Part shown: in pieces, positions 27,748-37,333 of the stretch | How positions within the stretch are numbered: position 1 is the first letter of the stretch | Layout of the letters: each line of letters opens with the position of its first letter | Assembly (NCBI GenBank): GCA_025454395.1 | Contig: JALOOM010000022.1 | Span: forward strand, 20,569 to 84,568 | Source of the DNA: Elainella sp. Prado103 | GTDB taxonomy: Bacteria; Cyanobacteriota; Cyanobacteriia; Elainellales; Elainellaceae | Reading direction: 5' to 3' | DNA length: 64,000 bases | Made by a program: the position numbers and the translations under genes | The notes under the pieces: model-generated | The model's database searches: none | Seen by the model: the letters and a program-made list of their open reading frames with translations, nothing else | What the model was told of the DNA's origin: nothing

Positions 27748-30114
27748 TCAGGTGCCTGGCAAACCCGGCTGGCGAGATTCGTCTAGGCTCTGGTTATAAC
27801 GGGTGTAAGCAGCCGAGTTCGGGCTATTGTGTTCCCGCAAGTAGTTGCCAATGATGCTGATGTTGGCGATTCGTAAACTCATGAGTTTATTGAGAACGCG
27901 ATCGACTGCTGTGCGATTTGTTTTACTCGCAGCCACCACCATCAAAACTTCGTCCACTTGAGCGGTCAGGAAGTTGGCATCCGTCAGCCCAAATAGATGA
28001 GGGGTATCGTAAATCACCAGGTCAAATAGGGTCTGAAACTTCTCAGTGAGGGATCGCATTTGATCCGATGCCAATAAGCGGGCAGAGCCAGGGAGTGAGG
28101 ATCCAGCAGGCAGCACAAATAAGTTGTCGGCTAATGGTGAGCGCTGGATTAGTTCTTCGGGGTTGAGATGATTGGAAAGCAAATCGCTCAAACCACGGGT
28201 ATTCCGTAGATCCAACCGAGTATGAATTTGCGGTAGCCGCAGGTTCGTATCGACTAACAGCACCCGCTGACCGGTGCCAGCCGCAGTTTGAGCCAAGTAG
28301 AGGGCAACGGTTGTTTTGCCATCGCCTGGTTCCGCCGAACAGACCATCAGGGAACGTACAGGCGGGGTAGCCAGACGAATATTGGAGTAGAGATCGCTAA
28401 ATGCCTCCCGAAATGAGGCGGTTTCTAAGCGGCTATCCTCCACTTCTCCCATGGAGCCAAACGCCGTTGGAAACTCTAGGGACTGCTTGGCCCCCCGCGA
28501 GAATGGAATCACTCCAATCAGCGGCAGCTTAAGCCCTTCTTGAATGTCTTCAACGGTGTAGAAAACATTGCGATATCGCTCTAACAAGAAGGCCAGTAAG
28601 GTGCCCAACAAGAGCCCTAACCCAGCACCGATGATCACCAGATTAGAAGCATCGGTTGGCTCAGGGATCGGGTTGCCTTCTGCGTCACGGGGAATGATCG
28701 GCTCAGACACCAATTCCCACGGCTGTTCCGTTTGGGCCGCTTCTACCCGGAGGGTTTCCCGTTGAGTTTGCAGGCGGTTCAAAGTCTCAGTGGCGATCTC
28801 CAATTCCCGATTTAGATCGGTAAACTGGCGAGAAATAGATGGAAACTGTTGAAGTCGCTGATTGAAGCCTTGACGAGCCCGAGCAATTTCTCGGCTGCGC
28901 ACCTCTAACATGCGAATTTGATTGCCCGACTCGACCAACTGGCTGATCAAATCGATCCGTACTGAGTTTTGGAAGGACAGAGAAGGGGAATTTTCGGCTG
29001 TATCAAGGGTTTCGGTAGCCACCTGTTGTCCAGTCACTTGCCGCACTCGTTTCGCAAGCAACGCTAAAATCTCCTGCTTGCGGTCTTCTAAGGCTCTGAG
29101 AACTGGGCTATCTGGATTGAACCGGACTGATTCTGTGGCAATCTCGGTTTCCACTTCTACTAGGCTTTGCTGTAAGGTCTGGTAATTGGGGTCTTCGCTC
29201 AAGGCCGAGGCAGCGATCGCCGTTTCTGGATTCAGCCGACCAATCTGGCGGTATAGGTTGTCATACAGCGTTCTCTGCTCTTGCAACTCCCGATCGGTTT
29301 CTTGTTGTAGGGTGTTGATTTCGTTGATCCGTTCCGAGAGCTGACCTCCCTGCGTATCCAGATCGATCAAGTCATAGCGCTGTTGCAGTTGCTGAAGCTG
29401 ATCCTGAATACTACTGACCCGTTGTTGCGCATCAGGCAATTGGTTATCAATAAACTCAATCCCTTGTCCAAAGCGGGTCTTGCGTTCTTCCAAACTGTAG
29501 CGGAGATATCGATCCGCCGTGACTTTCAGGACTTGCTGCACCAAAGCCGGGTCGCCACCTTCATAAGTCACTTGAATAATACGAGTGGCATCCGTGGGAG
29601 GAGCGTTTTCCGGTAACAGGCGCGCCACCGATAACCCCTGTTGTAACTGCGCCAGGCTAAAATTCGGGAACTGGGTTTGCACTTCCTGGGCGATCGAGTT
29701 CAGCATCCCCGGACTCTGCAAAATCTCAATTTGAGTAGGATAGTCCAGCCGAAAGACATCGCCGGAAGGAATCCCGTCTCTGGTACGGCTCACGGTTAAT
29801 GGATCGGTCACCCGAGCAGCGTTCGTAACCGGTTCAACCAATAGTTGGAAGTTGCCTCGATACGCTGGGCGAATCTTCATCGCCTGATAGCTTGCTGCGA
29901 CTGCAACTAAGGTGGCAATGCCAGCAATCAGCAACACCTGCCGCTGGATCGTTCGCCCCAACGATCGCAAATTGAGCCCACGATTGGGAGCAGTTTCGAT
30001 CTCATCGGCTTCAGCCGGAGCCATCGGCACTGTTGATCTCCCTCGCATGATAGGCGCTGAGGCTTGAGTGGCTTGTTCAATCTCCATGTTGACCTCTATG
30101 TCGCTGATAACCAT
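27748..30114 (-). CDS. Polysaccharide co-polymerase with fused tyrosine autokinase (Wzc/GumC type)
   Basis: This 788-residue protein has a Wzz domain with membrane helices at about residues 60-80 and 490-510, and a long periplasmic coiled coil between them. A BY-kinase occupies the C-terminal 250 residues. Its Walker A is EPGDGKTTVAL, Walker A' is VLLVDTNLRLP, and Walker B is LVIYDTP. The tail holds a small Tyr cluster (NYLREHN, YTRYNQ) for autophosphorylation. Such proteins control chain length and export of exopolysaccharide. The start codon overlaps the stop of the Wza-like gene (TAATG), so they are translationally coupled. The A' motif has Asn in place of the usual second Asp. Confidence 0.92.
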   Translation of the reverse strand: MVISDIEVNMEIEQATQASAPIMRGRSTVPMAPAEADEIETAPNRGLNLRSLGRTIQRQVLLIAGIATLVAVAASYQAMKIRPAYRGNFQLLVEPVTNAARVTDPLTVSRTRDGIPSGDVFRLDYPTQIEILQSPGMLNSIAQEVQTQFPNFSLAQLQQGLSVARLLPENAPPTDATRIIQVTYEGGDPALVQQVLKVTADRYLRYSLEERKTRFGQGIEFIDNQLPDAQQRVSSIQDQLQQLQQRYDLIDLDTQGGQLSERINEINTLQQETDRELQEQRTLYDNLYRQIGRLNPETAIAASALSEDPNYQTLQQSLVEVETEIATESVRFNPDSPVLRALEDRKQEILALLAKRVRQVTGQQVATETLDTAENSPSLSFQNSVRIDLISQLVESGNQIRMLEVRSREIARARQGFNQRLQQFPSISRQFTDLNRELEIATETLNRLQTQRETLRVEAAQTEQPWELVSEPIIPRDAEGNPIPEPTDASNLVIIGAGLGLLLGTLLAFLLERYRNVFYTVEDIQEGLKLPLIGVIPFSRGAKQSLEFPTAFGSMGEVEDSRLETASFREAFSDLYSNIRLATPPVRSLMVCSAEPGDGKTTVALYLAQTAAGTGQRVLLVDTNLRLPQIHTRLDLRNTRGLSDLLSNHLNPEELIQRSPLADNLFVLPAGSSLPGSARLLASDQMRSLTEKFQTLFDLVIYDTPHLFGLTDANFLTAQVDEVLMVVAASKTNRTAVDRVLNKLMSLRIANISIIGNYLREHNSPNSAAYTRYNQSLDESRQPGLPGT

Positions 30115-31661
30115 TAATCTGTTGGGGTGACGGTATCGTCATCATCGTCATCGCCATCATCGCTGCCTAAATCATCGATCGTATTAACAATGCCAAAAAT
30201 TGAGTTGACGATCCCAAAAGTCCGTTCGATCGGCTCTAGCACAAAGTCCAGGTTATCCGAAAATACCGCCGAACCATTCCGGCTGACGATGATCGTGTCA
30301 TAGTCGCGCAGGGCCGGGTTGGAAGCTTCGTTAATGCCAGCCGCCAGATCGATCTCAACCGTGCGACGGATAGCCGTACCGTTTGAGTTGAGACGAACTA
30401 ACTCGACACGACTGGTGCGGGCACGCGGACGCAGGAAACCACCTGCCGCCAACAAAGCCTGGTTCATGGGAGTATTGGGCGGAATCTCGACTAAGCCTGG
30501 ATTAGGCACTTCCCCGATCACATTCACCCGAATGGTTTCTGGAGAGAAGTTAGCAGCACCCAAGACCAAAGCCTCATTATCGTTGAGGGTGGTGGCAGTG
30601 GGAATCACTAACGAATCTCGATCGCGCAACCGCACATCCTGATTGAGTTCACCTGCTCGCAACAGTTCCCAGAGATTAATATCGACAATCTCCAGGGAGC
30701 CATCCGTCCGGGGACGACGCAACTGCACCCGGCGTAGATCGGCGAATTGGGTGAGCCCACCGGCAGCCTGAATCGCTTTTGTGACGGTTGGCCACTGGTT
30801 TGCTACCCCTCCGCCGGTTCCGCCGCCGGTTTCAACCAAAATACGGTTATCAGTTGCCCCCTCTGGGCTGATGACATAGGCTCCAGGGCGTTTCACTTCA
30901 CCGGCGACGCTAATTCGGAGCGAGCGCGTATTGACCAAGCTGACCGTGATCATGGGCTCCCGAATGAACGGACGATAGGCTGCCTCGATCGTGTCTTCTG
31001 CCTGCCGCAGGGTCAACCCTTGTAACGAAACGGTGCCTGCCCAGAGGAGGTTAATGGTGCCATCTAGCTGGACAATATAGCGCCCGGTGGTTGCGCCACT
31101 GAGCTCGGGGACATTGAAAATATCCAGTTGGATTTCATCACTGGGGCCAAGGGTATAGGATTCTTCAAACGGAGAGACTGAGGTGGGTGGTGGAACGATC
31201 GTCCGAGTCGGCAAATTGGGGGTCAGGATCACGCCTCGTCGGGGGGCAGGGGTGGTGCCGGGGGGTACAGCCTGTTGGGCGATCGAGGTGGGTGGGTTGG
31301 GTTGATGGGCTGGATCTGCTCTATCGACACTATCGACAGCAGGTACTGAAGCGGGTGGGTGCATGGAGTTGACCCTCGTCGCAGCCTCCTGAGCCTTGAC
31401 TGGGCTTGCCCATCCCCACCCTAAACCCAGGGTGCATAAGACGAGGCTCAGCCAGACTGATTTCACTGGATCTGATCCCCTTAAAATCAGTTGAAGCTGG
31501 GGTAAGGCTCTGGCAGTTGGAGGTTGGGCCGGTTGAGCCTGATTGGTTGGGACACTCATCATCATCAAGTCACAAGGGTTAGAAACTCGGGCAAGAACTA
31601 CTTCCGTGTATAGATGACTTAGATCATCGCTGGGGGGTTTCACATCAGTGACTTGCGTCAT
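30114..31661 (-). CDS. Wza-like polysaccharide export outer-membrane protein
   Basis: 515 residues from ATG 31661. Residues about 68-90 are a signal segment (LVLCTLGLGWGWASPVKAQ), so translation may really begin at one of the ATGs near 31560, giving about 482 residues. A Poly_export domain (YTLGPSDEIQLDIFNVPEL...GRYIVQLDGTINLLWAG) is followed by SLBB repeats (VSVAGEVKRPGAYVIS type; VNVIGEVPNPGLVEIPP). The C-terminus is an acidic Asp run. The protein forms the outer-membrane channel partner of the coupled Wzc-like kinase. No polymerase or flippase gene is next to it. Confidence 0.9.
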   Translation of the reverse strand: MTQVTDVKPPSDDLSHLYTEVVLARVSNPCDLMMMSVPTNQAQPAQPPTARALPQLQLILRGSDPVKSVWLSLVLCTLGLGWGWASPVKAQEAATRVNSMHPPASVPAVDSVDRADPAHQPNPPTSIAQQAVPPGTTPAPRRGVILTPNLPTRTIVPPPTSVSPFEESYTLGPSDEIQLDIFNVPELSGATTGRYIVQLDGTINLLWAGTVSLQGLTLRQAEDTIEAAYRPFIREPMITVSLVNTRSLRISVAGEVKRPGAYVISPEGATDNRILVETGGGTGGGVANQWPTVTKAIQAAGGLTQFADLRRVQLRRPRTDGSLEIVDINLWELLRAGELNQDVRLRDRDSLVIPTATTLNDNEALVLGAANFSPETIRVNVIGEVPNPGLVEIPPNTPMNQALLAAGGFLRPRARTSRVELVRLNSNGTAIRRTVEIDLAAGINEASNPALRDYDTIIVSRNGSAVFSDNLDFVLEPIERTFGIVNSIFGIVNTIDDLGSDDGDDDDDDTVTPTD

Positions 31662-31720
31662 TGTTTTTTTGTTCGATGCTCCGAAATCACCATCCGGATG
31701 CCTCGTAAAAATTCTGTATT

Positions 31721-31753
31721 GCTCAATCTCTCGCTCAATCTCTTGCTCAATCT
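31721..31753. repeat. Tandem repeat, about three units of 12 bp
   Basis: GCTCAATCTCTC-like units follow one another, 60 bp upstream of the Wza-like start on the minus strand. Confidence 0.75.
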
Positions 31754-32155
31754 AAAGTTCATACAAACCCTAATTCATCCCGATCGACTGGTGAGGAAAG
31801 GTGACTGCCTTCACAAGCATTGACCCTATTACTACAAAGATTACCCCTCCAAGCATTGACCCCACCCAAGCACTCATTGCATGGGTCAAAAATAATCTAT
31901 TTCGCGAGTCAAAGTCGAGGATTGGGGCAATGATCAACACAAATGCTAGAAACCTGATGGGAGACTGAACAATGGCAGCTTACGATCCAAACTATCAATT
32001 CAAGCTATCACAAGTTTTTAATGAAACTGTCGATCATTGATATCAACCACTAGGTTTTTATGGAAACAGCAGGTTTCTTCGCTAAATCTTTGCAGTTTTA
32101 GCCAGCCTGAGACTCAAGTGCTCGACTTCAGGGTCGGGGGCAGTTAGCAGCAGGT
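31754..32155. other. Divergent intergenic region between the Wza-like gene and recJ
   Basis: About 400 bp without a convincing gene. Two related stretches occur (CAAGCATTGACCC-like, near 31817 and 31852). No promoter could be fixed with confidence. Confidence 0.35.
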
Positions 32156-32229
32156 CATTAGCCCCAAGTCAATTAGCGGCAGGTCAATTAGCCCCAAGTC
32201 AATTAGCGGCAGGTCAATTAGCAGCAGGT
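32156..32229. repeat. Tandem repeat of about 15-bp units
   Basis: About five units of GTCAATTAGCNNCAG/A, alternating between a GCGGCAG and a GCCCCAA ending, which suggests duplication of a 30-bp pair. Confidence 0.85.
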
Positions 32230-32383
32230 CAGTTGGTCATCGCTTGCCCCCTGAAGCACCAGTCTTGTGGCGGATCAGGTTTTCCGCAGCTATTTCTGAT
32301 GGTCGTAGGATATAGAATAATAATATATTTGTACTCATATCTCTTCCTTCGCTACGGTGGAATAGGTCGCAACACAGAACAGA

Positions 32384-34903
32384 ATGCCTACTTTTTCTGG
32401 TTTGGAATGGCAAATTCGTCCGATCGAGCAGCTTCCTCCTGAGTTTCTGCAAGCAGTGCGCCAAGTTTTATTGGAATCTCCTGCCGCGCCGGTGTTGGAG
32501 TCGGATGGCTCGATCGGACAGCAGGCGGCCCAATTGTTATGGCAACGGGGAGTTCGATCGATCGATCAATTGGCGAGTTGGCTCGATCCGCAACACTATC
32601 AGCCCACCAGCCCGTTTGCGTTTGGCGAGGAGATGGAATGGGCAGTGCAGCGGTTGCAGCGGGCAATCGAAGCTGAAGAAAAAGTGGTAATTTGGGGTGA
32701 TTTTGATGCCGACGGTTTGACGGCGACTGCGGTGTTATGGGACGGATTGCGTCCTATGTTTTCCACCTCTGATCAACTCAGCTATTTTGTCCCGAATCGG
32801 CTGCGGGAATCCCATGGGCTCTCGATCGCAGGTATTAACACCCTGGCAGCTCAAGGCTGTCGATTGATTGTCACTTGCGATACAGGCAGCACGAACCTGT
32901 CCGAATTGGAGTATGCCCAGCAGCAGGGCATTGATTGCATCATTACCGATCACCATAGCCTGCCGTTGAGTCGTCCGCCGGTGGTCGCCATGATTAATCC
33001 TCGCAGCTTGCCACCGGATCATCCCTTCGCCAACCTGTCGGGGGTAGCCGTTGCCTATAAGTTGGTCGAAGCGCTCTATCAAAGCTTACCGAAATTACCG
33101 CCGCTTCCCCTGACGGATCTCCTAGATTTGGTGGCGATCGGGCTGATTGCCGATCTGGTGAATTTGACAGGTGAGTCACGCTATCTCGCTCAACTTGGCA
33201 TTGCCCAACTGCAAAAAAATCAAGATCCGATCCAACCGCCGCGTCCTGGCATTGCCAAACTGCTGGAATTTTGTCGGCGGAATGGCGATCGACCCACTGA
33301 TATTTCCTTTGGGTTGGGGCCACGCATCAATGCGATCAGCCGTATTCATGGCGATGCTCGCTTTTGCGTAGAATTGTTGACCAGTCAGGATCGCGATCGG
33401 ACGACGCAACTAGCCCGAGCCGCAGAATTGGCCAACACTCGCCGCAAAGCCCTCCAGCGCGAGGTAGTGGCTCAGGTGGAAGCCAAGCTAGCGGAGTTTG
33501 ATCTATCCACGACGGCGGTGATTGTCCTGGCTGATCCGCAATGGTCAGTCGGAGTCTTGGGTTTGGTGGCGGGTCAGATTGCCCAAGCGTTCAACCGCCC
33601 CACGATTTTGCTGAGCATTGATATTGATGAGGTGTCTGATGCAAATTCGCCGGTTTTCGCTCGTGGTTCAGCTCGATCGATACAGCAAATTGATCTCTAT
33701 AACCTGTTGCAGCAGCAAGCCCACCTTTTGTCCCGATTCGGGGGGCATCCCTATGCTGCTGGTTTGAGCTTACCCGTAGAGAATCTCCCCCTATTTACCC
33801 AAGCGATCAATCAACAGATGCGATCGAGCTATCCCGATGGTATTCCGATTGCCCCACCCACGGCTGATTTGGCAGTGACGGTAGCTGACCTCAACCAGGC
33901 AGCGGGGAGAAGACTTTTTCAAGCGCTAAAGTTGCTGGAACCCTGCGGTATGGGTAATCCTGTCCCGAAACTCTTGATCCGCAACTGCTGGTTTACCAAA
34001 TCCTGGCACCGCAAAATCAAGGATCTCGCCGGTCTCAAGGTGGAATATCTCAAAACGGAGTTTGAACTACGCGATGATTCTTGCGATCGAGGCTTTCCTG
34101 GGGTTTGGTGGGGCCATTACAAAGATGAGTTACCGATCGATCGCTGTGATGTTTTAGTAGAACTGGATTTTAATAGCTATGAGGATGGTAAGACGCGCAA
34201 GCACTATGAACTACGCTTAATTGCGGTGCGTCCCCAGCCCGCCACCATTTCGATCGCGACCTCATCGAGCCTGCGACTGTACGATGCTCGCCCTTGCCAA
34301 CTGGCTCCAGCCCAGGATGCGACCCCTGAACCGACTGTGACACAGACCTGGGGTGATGCTACGGCGGTGCTGATCTGGCGGGATTGTCCAAGCAGTTGGC
34401 AGGCGTTTTACGATCGGTGTCACCAAGCTCGCGCGCAGCGGCAAGCCTTAGTGTTAGCCTACGATCAGCCGCCCATCCTTCCGCCCGATCAACTGTGGCA
34501 ACACTGGTTAGAATTGGTAAAACACCTGAGCCAAACCGGCCAAACCGTGACGCTGGCTCAATTGCAAGACCGGCTTCAGGTGGGTGATCGTACCCTGATA
34601 GTTGGCTTAGAGTCTTTGCGGTTGATTGGCTACCTCGTGCGCATGGAGCCGGAACAGCCTTGGGCTGATTTAAGCTCAGGGACTCGCCTGCAATTTGCTT
34701 TCTCGGCAGAATCGAGGTCGGACTCAGCCTGGATCGTTGCCAAGGCCACTTTTGCAGCAGCCGTGCAAGAACAGCAATTTCTGCAACAGTATTTTTGTCA
34801 AGTTTCGATCGAGGTTTTACAAACCGCCGCCGATCGAATTGCGTATTCAGAAGTAGCTGATCGATTTGCAACCGCTCGAGCAGCGGCACCGATCGAGCAG
34901 TAA
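32384..34903 (+). CDS. recJ: Single-strand DNA exonuclease RecJ
   Basis: 839 residues from ATG 32384. The DHH domain shows VIWGDFDADGLTATAVL, VTCDTGSTN, IITDHHSLP and IGLIADLVNL. The DHHA1 motif GGHPYAAGLSL is at about residue 450, and an OB-like domain follows to about residue 615. RecJ degrades 5' single-stranded DNA in recombination and mismatch repair. The last 220 or so residues (LIWRDCPSSWQ onward) go beyond the length of classical RecJ and look like an extra domain with a winged-helix-like part; I believe longer RecJ forms occur in cyanobacteria. Confidence 0.92.
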   Translation: MPTFSGLEWQIRPIEQLPPEFLQAVRQVLLESPAAPVLESDGSIGQQAAQLLWQRGVRSIDQLASWLDPQHYQPTSPFAFGEEMEWAVQRLQRAIEAEEKVVIWGDFDADGLTATAVLWDGLRPMFSTSDQLSYFVPNRLRESHGLSIAGINTLAAQGCRLIVTCDTGSTNLSELEYAQQQGIDCIITDHHSLPLSRPPVVAMINPRSLPPDHPFANLSGVAVAYKLVEALYQSLPKLPPLPLTDLLDLVAIGLIADLVNLTGESRYLAQLGIAQLQKNQDPIQPPRPGIAKLLEFCRRNGDRPTDISFGLGPRINAISRIHGDARFCVELLTSQDRDRTTQLARAAELANTRRKALQREVVAQVEAKLAEFDLSTTAVIVLADPQWSVGVLGLVAGQIAQAFNRPTILLSIDIDEVSDANSPVFARGSARSIQQIDLYNLLQQQAHLLSRFGGHPYAAGLSLPVENLPLFTQAINQQMRSSYPDGIPIAPPTADLAVTVADLNQAAGRRLFQALKLLEPCGMGNPVPKLLIRNCWFTKSWHRKIKDLAGLKVEYLKTEFELRDDSCDRGFPGVWWGHYKDELPIDRCDVLVELDFNSYEDGKTRKHYELRLIAVRPQPATISIATSSSLRLYDARPCQLAPAQDATPEPTVTQTWGDATAVLIWRDCPSSWQAFYDRCHQARAQRQALVLAYDQPPILPPDQLWQHWLELVKHLSQTGQTVTLAQLQDRLQVGDRTLIVGLESLRLIGYLVRMEPEQPWADLSSGTRLQFAFSAESRSDSAWIVAKATFAAAVQEQQFLQQYFCQVSIEVLQTAADRIAYSEVADRFATARAAAPIEQ

Positions 34904-34904
34904 T

Positions 34905-34940
34905 AGCCAATCAGGTTGATTGAGCCAATCAGGTTGATTG
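34905..34940. repeat. Direct repeat, two units of 18 bp
   Basis: AGCCAATCAGGTTGATTG occurs twice in tandem, immediately after the recJ stop. Confidence 0.85.
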
Positions 34941-35010
34941 ATTGCTCTCAAGAGTTGCAAAAAATCAAAATTCTTTACAAAGTAGAAAGGAAACCCCAAG
35001 GAGAGTCAGG

Positions 35011-36423
35011 ATGATTCAGGTGCCGATTGCCCAACCTATTGCAGCATCCCCTTCACCGCTCGCGATCGGGGAGTTAATGCAGCGACAACGCCGTTTTTTT
35101 GAGTCGGGTCAAACCCGCGCCTACGAGTTTCGGCTTGCCCAACTCCAAGCTCTCAAACAAGCGGTAAAAGCCCATCAGTCAGAGGTTTTAGCAGCTCTCA
35201 AAGCCGATCTCAACAAGCCAGAGTTGGAAGCTTATCTGACAGAAATTGGCGTGATCAAAGAAATCGACTATGCCATCAAACACCTGAAAGCCTGGATGCG
35301 ACCTCGATCGGCCGCCATGCCGCTAGAGCAACAGCCTGCCAAGGGGCGAATTATGCCAGAGCCCTTGGGGGTGGTGTTGATCATCGGCCCCTGGAACTAT
35401 CCATTTCAATTAATGCTTTCCCCGTTGGTGGGCGCGATCGCCGCCGGAAACTGTGCTTTGCTAAAACCCTCGGAAATTGCTCCTCAAACGTCTAGAGTCG
35501 TAGCTCGTCTGATCGCCCACACCTTTGACCCTGACTACATCACAACCGTAGAAGGGGGGGTGGAAGTGAGTCAAGCCGTTTTAGCAGAACGATTTGACCA
35601 TATTTTCTTTACCGGGGGCACGGCGATCGGCAAGATTGTCATGGCAGCGGCGGCTCAGCATCTGACATCAGTCACCCTGGAGTTAGGCGGCAAAAGCCCC
35701 TGCATTGTCGATCGAGAGATTCAAGTTGAATATACTGCCCGTCGGATCGTCTGGGGCAAGTTAATCAATGCTGGGCAAACTTGTATCGCGCCTGATTACC
35801 TGTTGGTCGATCGGGAAATTAAGCCTGCTCTGTTGGCGGCCATGCAAGCGGCTGTACGCGAATTTTACGGCGATGATCCGTCCCAAAGTCCGGACTATGC
35901 CCGCATCGTGAGCGACAAACACTGGCAGCGACTCAGCCAATACCTCCAAGACGGCCAGGTACTGATCGGCGGTGAAACAGATGCTACGAGTCGCTACATT
36001 GCGCCTACAATTCTTGACCAGGTCTCGTTGGATGCTCCGGTGATGCAAGAGGAGATTTTTGGACCGATCTTACCCGTGATTGCCTACGATCGCCTGGAAG
36101 AAGCCATCAGGTTGGTGCGATCGAAATCGAAACCCCTGGCACTCTATATTTTCTCTCGAAATAAAGAAGTTCAAACTCAAATCTTGCAGCAGACTTCGTC
36201 CGGTGGAGTTTGCATTAACGATACGATCATGCATATCGCGCCCTCTGCTTTGCCCTTTGGTGGCGTGGGTGAGAGTGGGATCGGCAGCTACCATGGCAAA
36301 GCCAGTTTTGATACCTTCTCCCATTACAAGAGTGTGATGGTGAAAAATTTTTGGTTTGATCTGAAATGGCGCTATGCTCCCTATGTCGGTAAGCTGGAGC
36401 TGTTCAAACGGCTCGTCGGTTAG
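35011..36423 (+). CDS. Aldehyde dehydrogenase, ALDH3-like
   Basis: 470 residues from ATG 35011, which has AAGGAG about eight bases upstream; the longer frame from 34942 is not needed. Key features are IIGPWNYPFQL, FTGGTAIGK (NAD(P) site), the catalytic Glu in LELGGKSP, and the catalytic Cys in INAGQTCIAPDY. The C-terminal QEEIFGPILPV is also typical. It oxidises fatty or other long-chain aldehydes to acids with NAD(P)+; in cyanobacteria an ALDH3-like enzyme (AldE) does this for fatty aldehydes. A glutaredoxin and tadA follow closely on the same strand. Confidence 0.92.
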   Translation: MIQVPIAQPIAASPSPLAIGELMQRQRRFFESGQTRAYEFRLAQLQALKQAVKAHQSEVLAALKADLNKPELEAYLTEIGVIKEIDYAIKHLKAWMRPRSAAMPLEQQPAKGRIMPEPLGVVLIIGPWNYPFQLMLSPLVGAIAAGNCALLKPSEIAPQTSRVVARLIAHTFDPDYITTVEGGVEVSQAVLAERFDHIFFTGGTAIGKIVMAAAAQHLTSVTLELGGKSPCIVDREIQVEYTARRIVWGKLINAGQTCIAPDYLLVDREIKPALLAAMQAAVREFYGDDPSQSPDYARIVSDKHWQRLSQYLQDGQVLIGGETDATSRYIAPTILDQVSLDAPVMQEEIFGPILPVIAYDRLEEAIRLVRSKSKPLALYIFSRNKEVQTQILQQTSSGGVCINDTIMHIAPSALPFGGVGESGIGSYHGKASFDTFSHYKSVMVKNFWFDLKWRYAPYVGKLELFKRLVG

Positions 36424-36457
36424 GCAGATTCATCCAGTTAGTGAACAGAGGCAAACC

Positions 36458-36793
36458 ATGTTGAAGATGCTCAAGACCCTGCTAGGGCAAAAGTCGAATC
36501 CAGTCCATGCAGAGGTCGAAATTTATACCTGGCAAACCTGTCCCTATTGCATCCGAGCCAAGATGTTATTGCGTTGGAAAGGGGTGAACTTCCGGGAGTA
36601 TAAAATTGATGGGGATGGGGCGGCCCGCGTCAAGATGGCAGCCCGAGCGAACGGCCGACGAACGGTGCCCCAGATCTTCATCAATGGTCAGCACATTGGA
36701 GGTTGTGATGATCTCTATGCGCTCGATCGCCAAGCTCAACTCGATCCCCTCCTCTCCCAATCGCCGGAGCTGACTCCCTCAACGGCGGGGTAA
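36458..36793 (+). CDS. grxC: Glutaredoxin (GrxC type, CPYC)
   Basis: 111 residues from ATG 36458; the longer frame upstream reads through the end of the dehydrogenase gene and is not used. The active site TCPYCIRAK is followed by the TVPQIF cis-Pro loop and GGCDDLYAL, which together bind glutathione. It reduces protein disulfides and mixed glutathione disulfides in the cytoplasm. The gene starts 34 bp after the aldehyde dehydrogenase stop and ends 21 bp before the tadA ATG, suggesting an operon. Confidence 0.93.
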   Translation: MLKMLKTLLGQKSNPVHAEVEIYTWQTCPYCIRAKMLLRWKGVNFREYKIDGDGAARVKMAARANGRRTVPQIFINGQHIGGCDDLYALDRQAQLDPLLSQSPELTPSTAG

Positions 36794-36814
36794 GCTTTGG
36801 GATCCGCATTGATC

Positions 36815-37333
36815 ATGTTGCCTGAGATTCCTCCCCCCATCCTCGATCATCCAGACTACTTGCGTCATTATCGCTGGATGAAACGGGCGATCGAGTTAGC
36901 CGATCGGGCTGGAACCGCTGGCGAAGTGCCTGTGGGTGCAGTCGTAGTGGATGAGCGCGACAACCTGATTGCCACGGGTGAGAATCGACGCGAGCGCGAC
37001 CACGATCCTACGGCCCATGCCGAAGTGTTAGCCCTACGATCGGCTGGACAAATCCTACAAAGCTGGCGGCTCGATCGCTGCACACTCTATGTCACCTTGG
37101 AGCCCTGCCCGATGTGTAGTGGGGCGATGATTCAAGCCAGACTGGGTGGGCTGGTGTACGGAGCAGATGACCCCAAAGCGGGCGGTATTCGCACGGTGCT
37201 CAATCTGCCGGATAGCCCAGCGTCTAACCATCGCCTTCAGGTCATCAGTGGTATTTTAGCAGCGCCCTGCCGCCAACAGTTGCAAGCTTGGTTTGCTCAG
37301 CACCGATCGCGTTTTACCCACGAATCCCCTTAA
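36815..37333 (+). CDS. tadA: tRNA-specific adenosine deaminase
   Basis: 172 residues from ATG 36815; TTG 36797 would add six. The cytidine-deaminase-fold zinc site is PTAHAEVLAL with EPCPMCSGAMI. ENRRERDHDPTAHAE fits TadA, which makes inosine at position 34 of tRNA-Arg(ACG). This gene is essential in most bacteria. It is the last of the aldehyde dehydrogenase-glutaredoxin-tadA run and overlaps the end of the opposing M50 protease gene by four bases. Confidence 0.93.
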   Translation: MLPEIPPPILDHPDYLRHYRWMKRAIELADRAGTAGEVPVGAVVVDERDNLIATGENRRERDHDPTAHAEVLALRSAGQILQSWRLDRCTLYVTLEPCPMCSGAMIQARLGGLVYGADDPKAGGIRTVLNLPDSPASNHRLQVISGILAAPCRQQLQAWFAQHRSRFTHESP

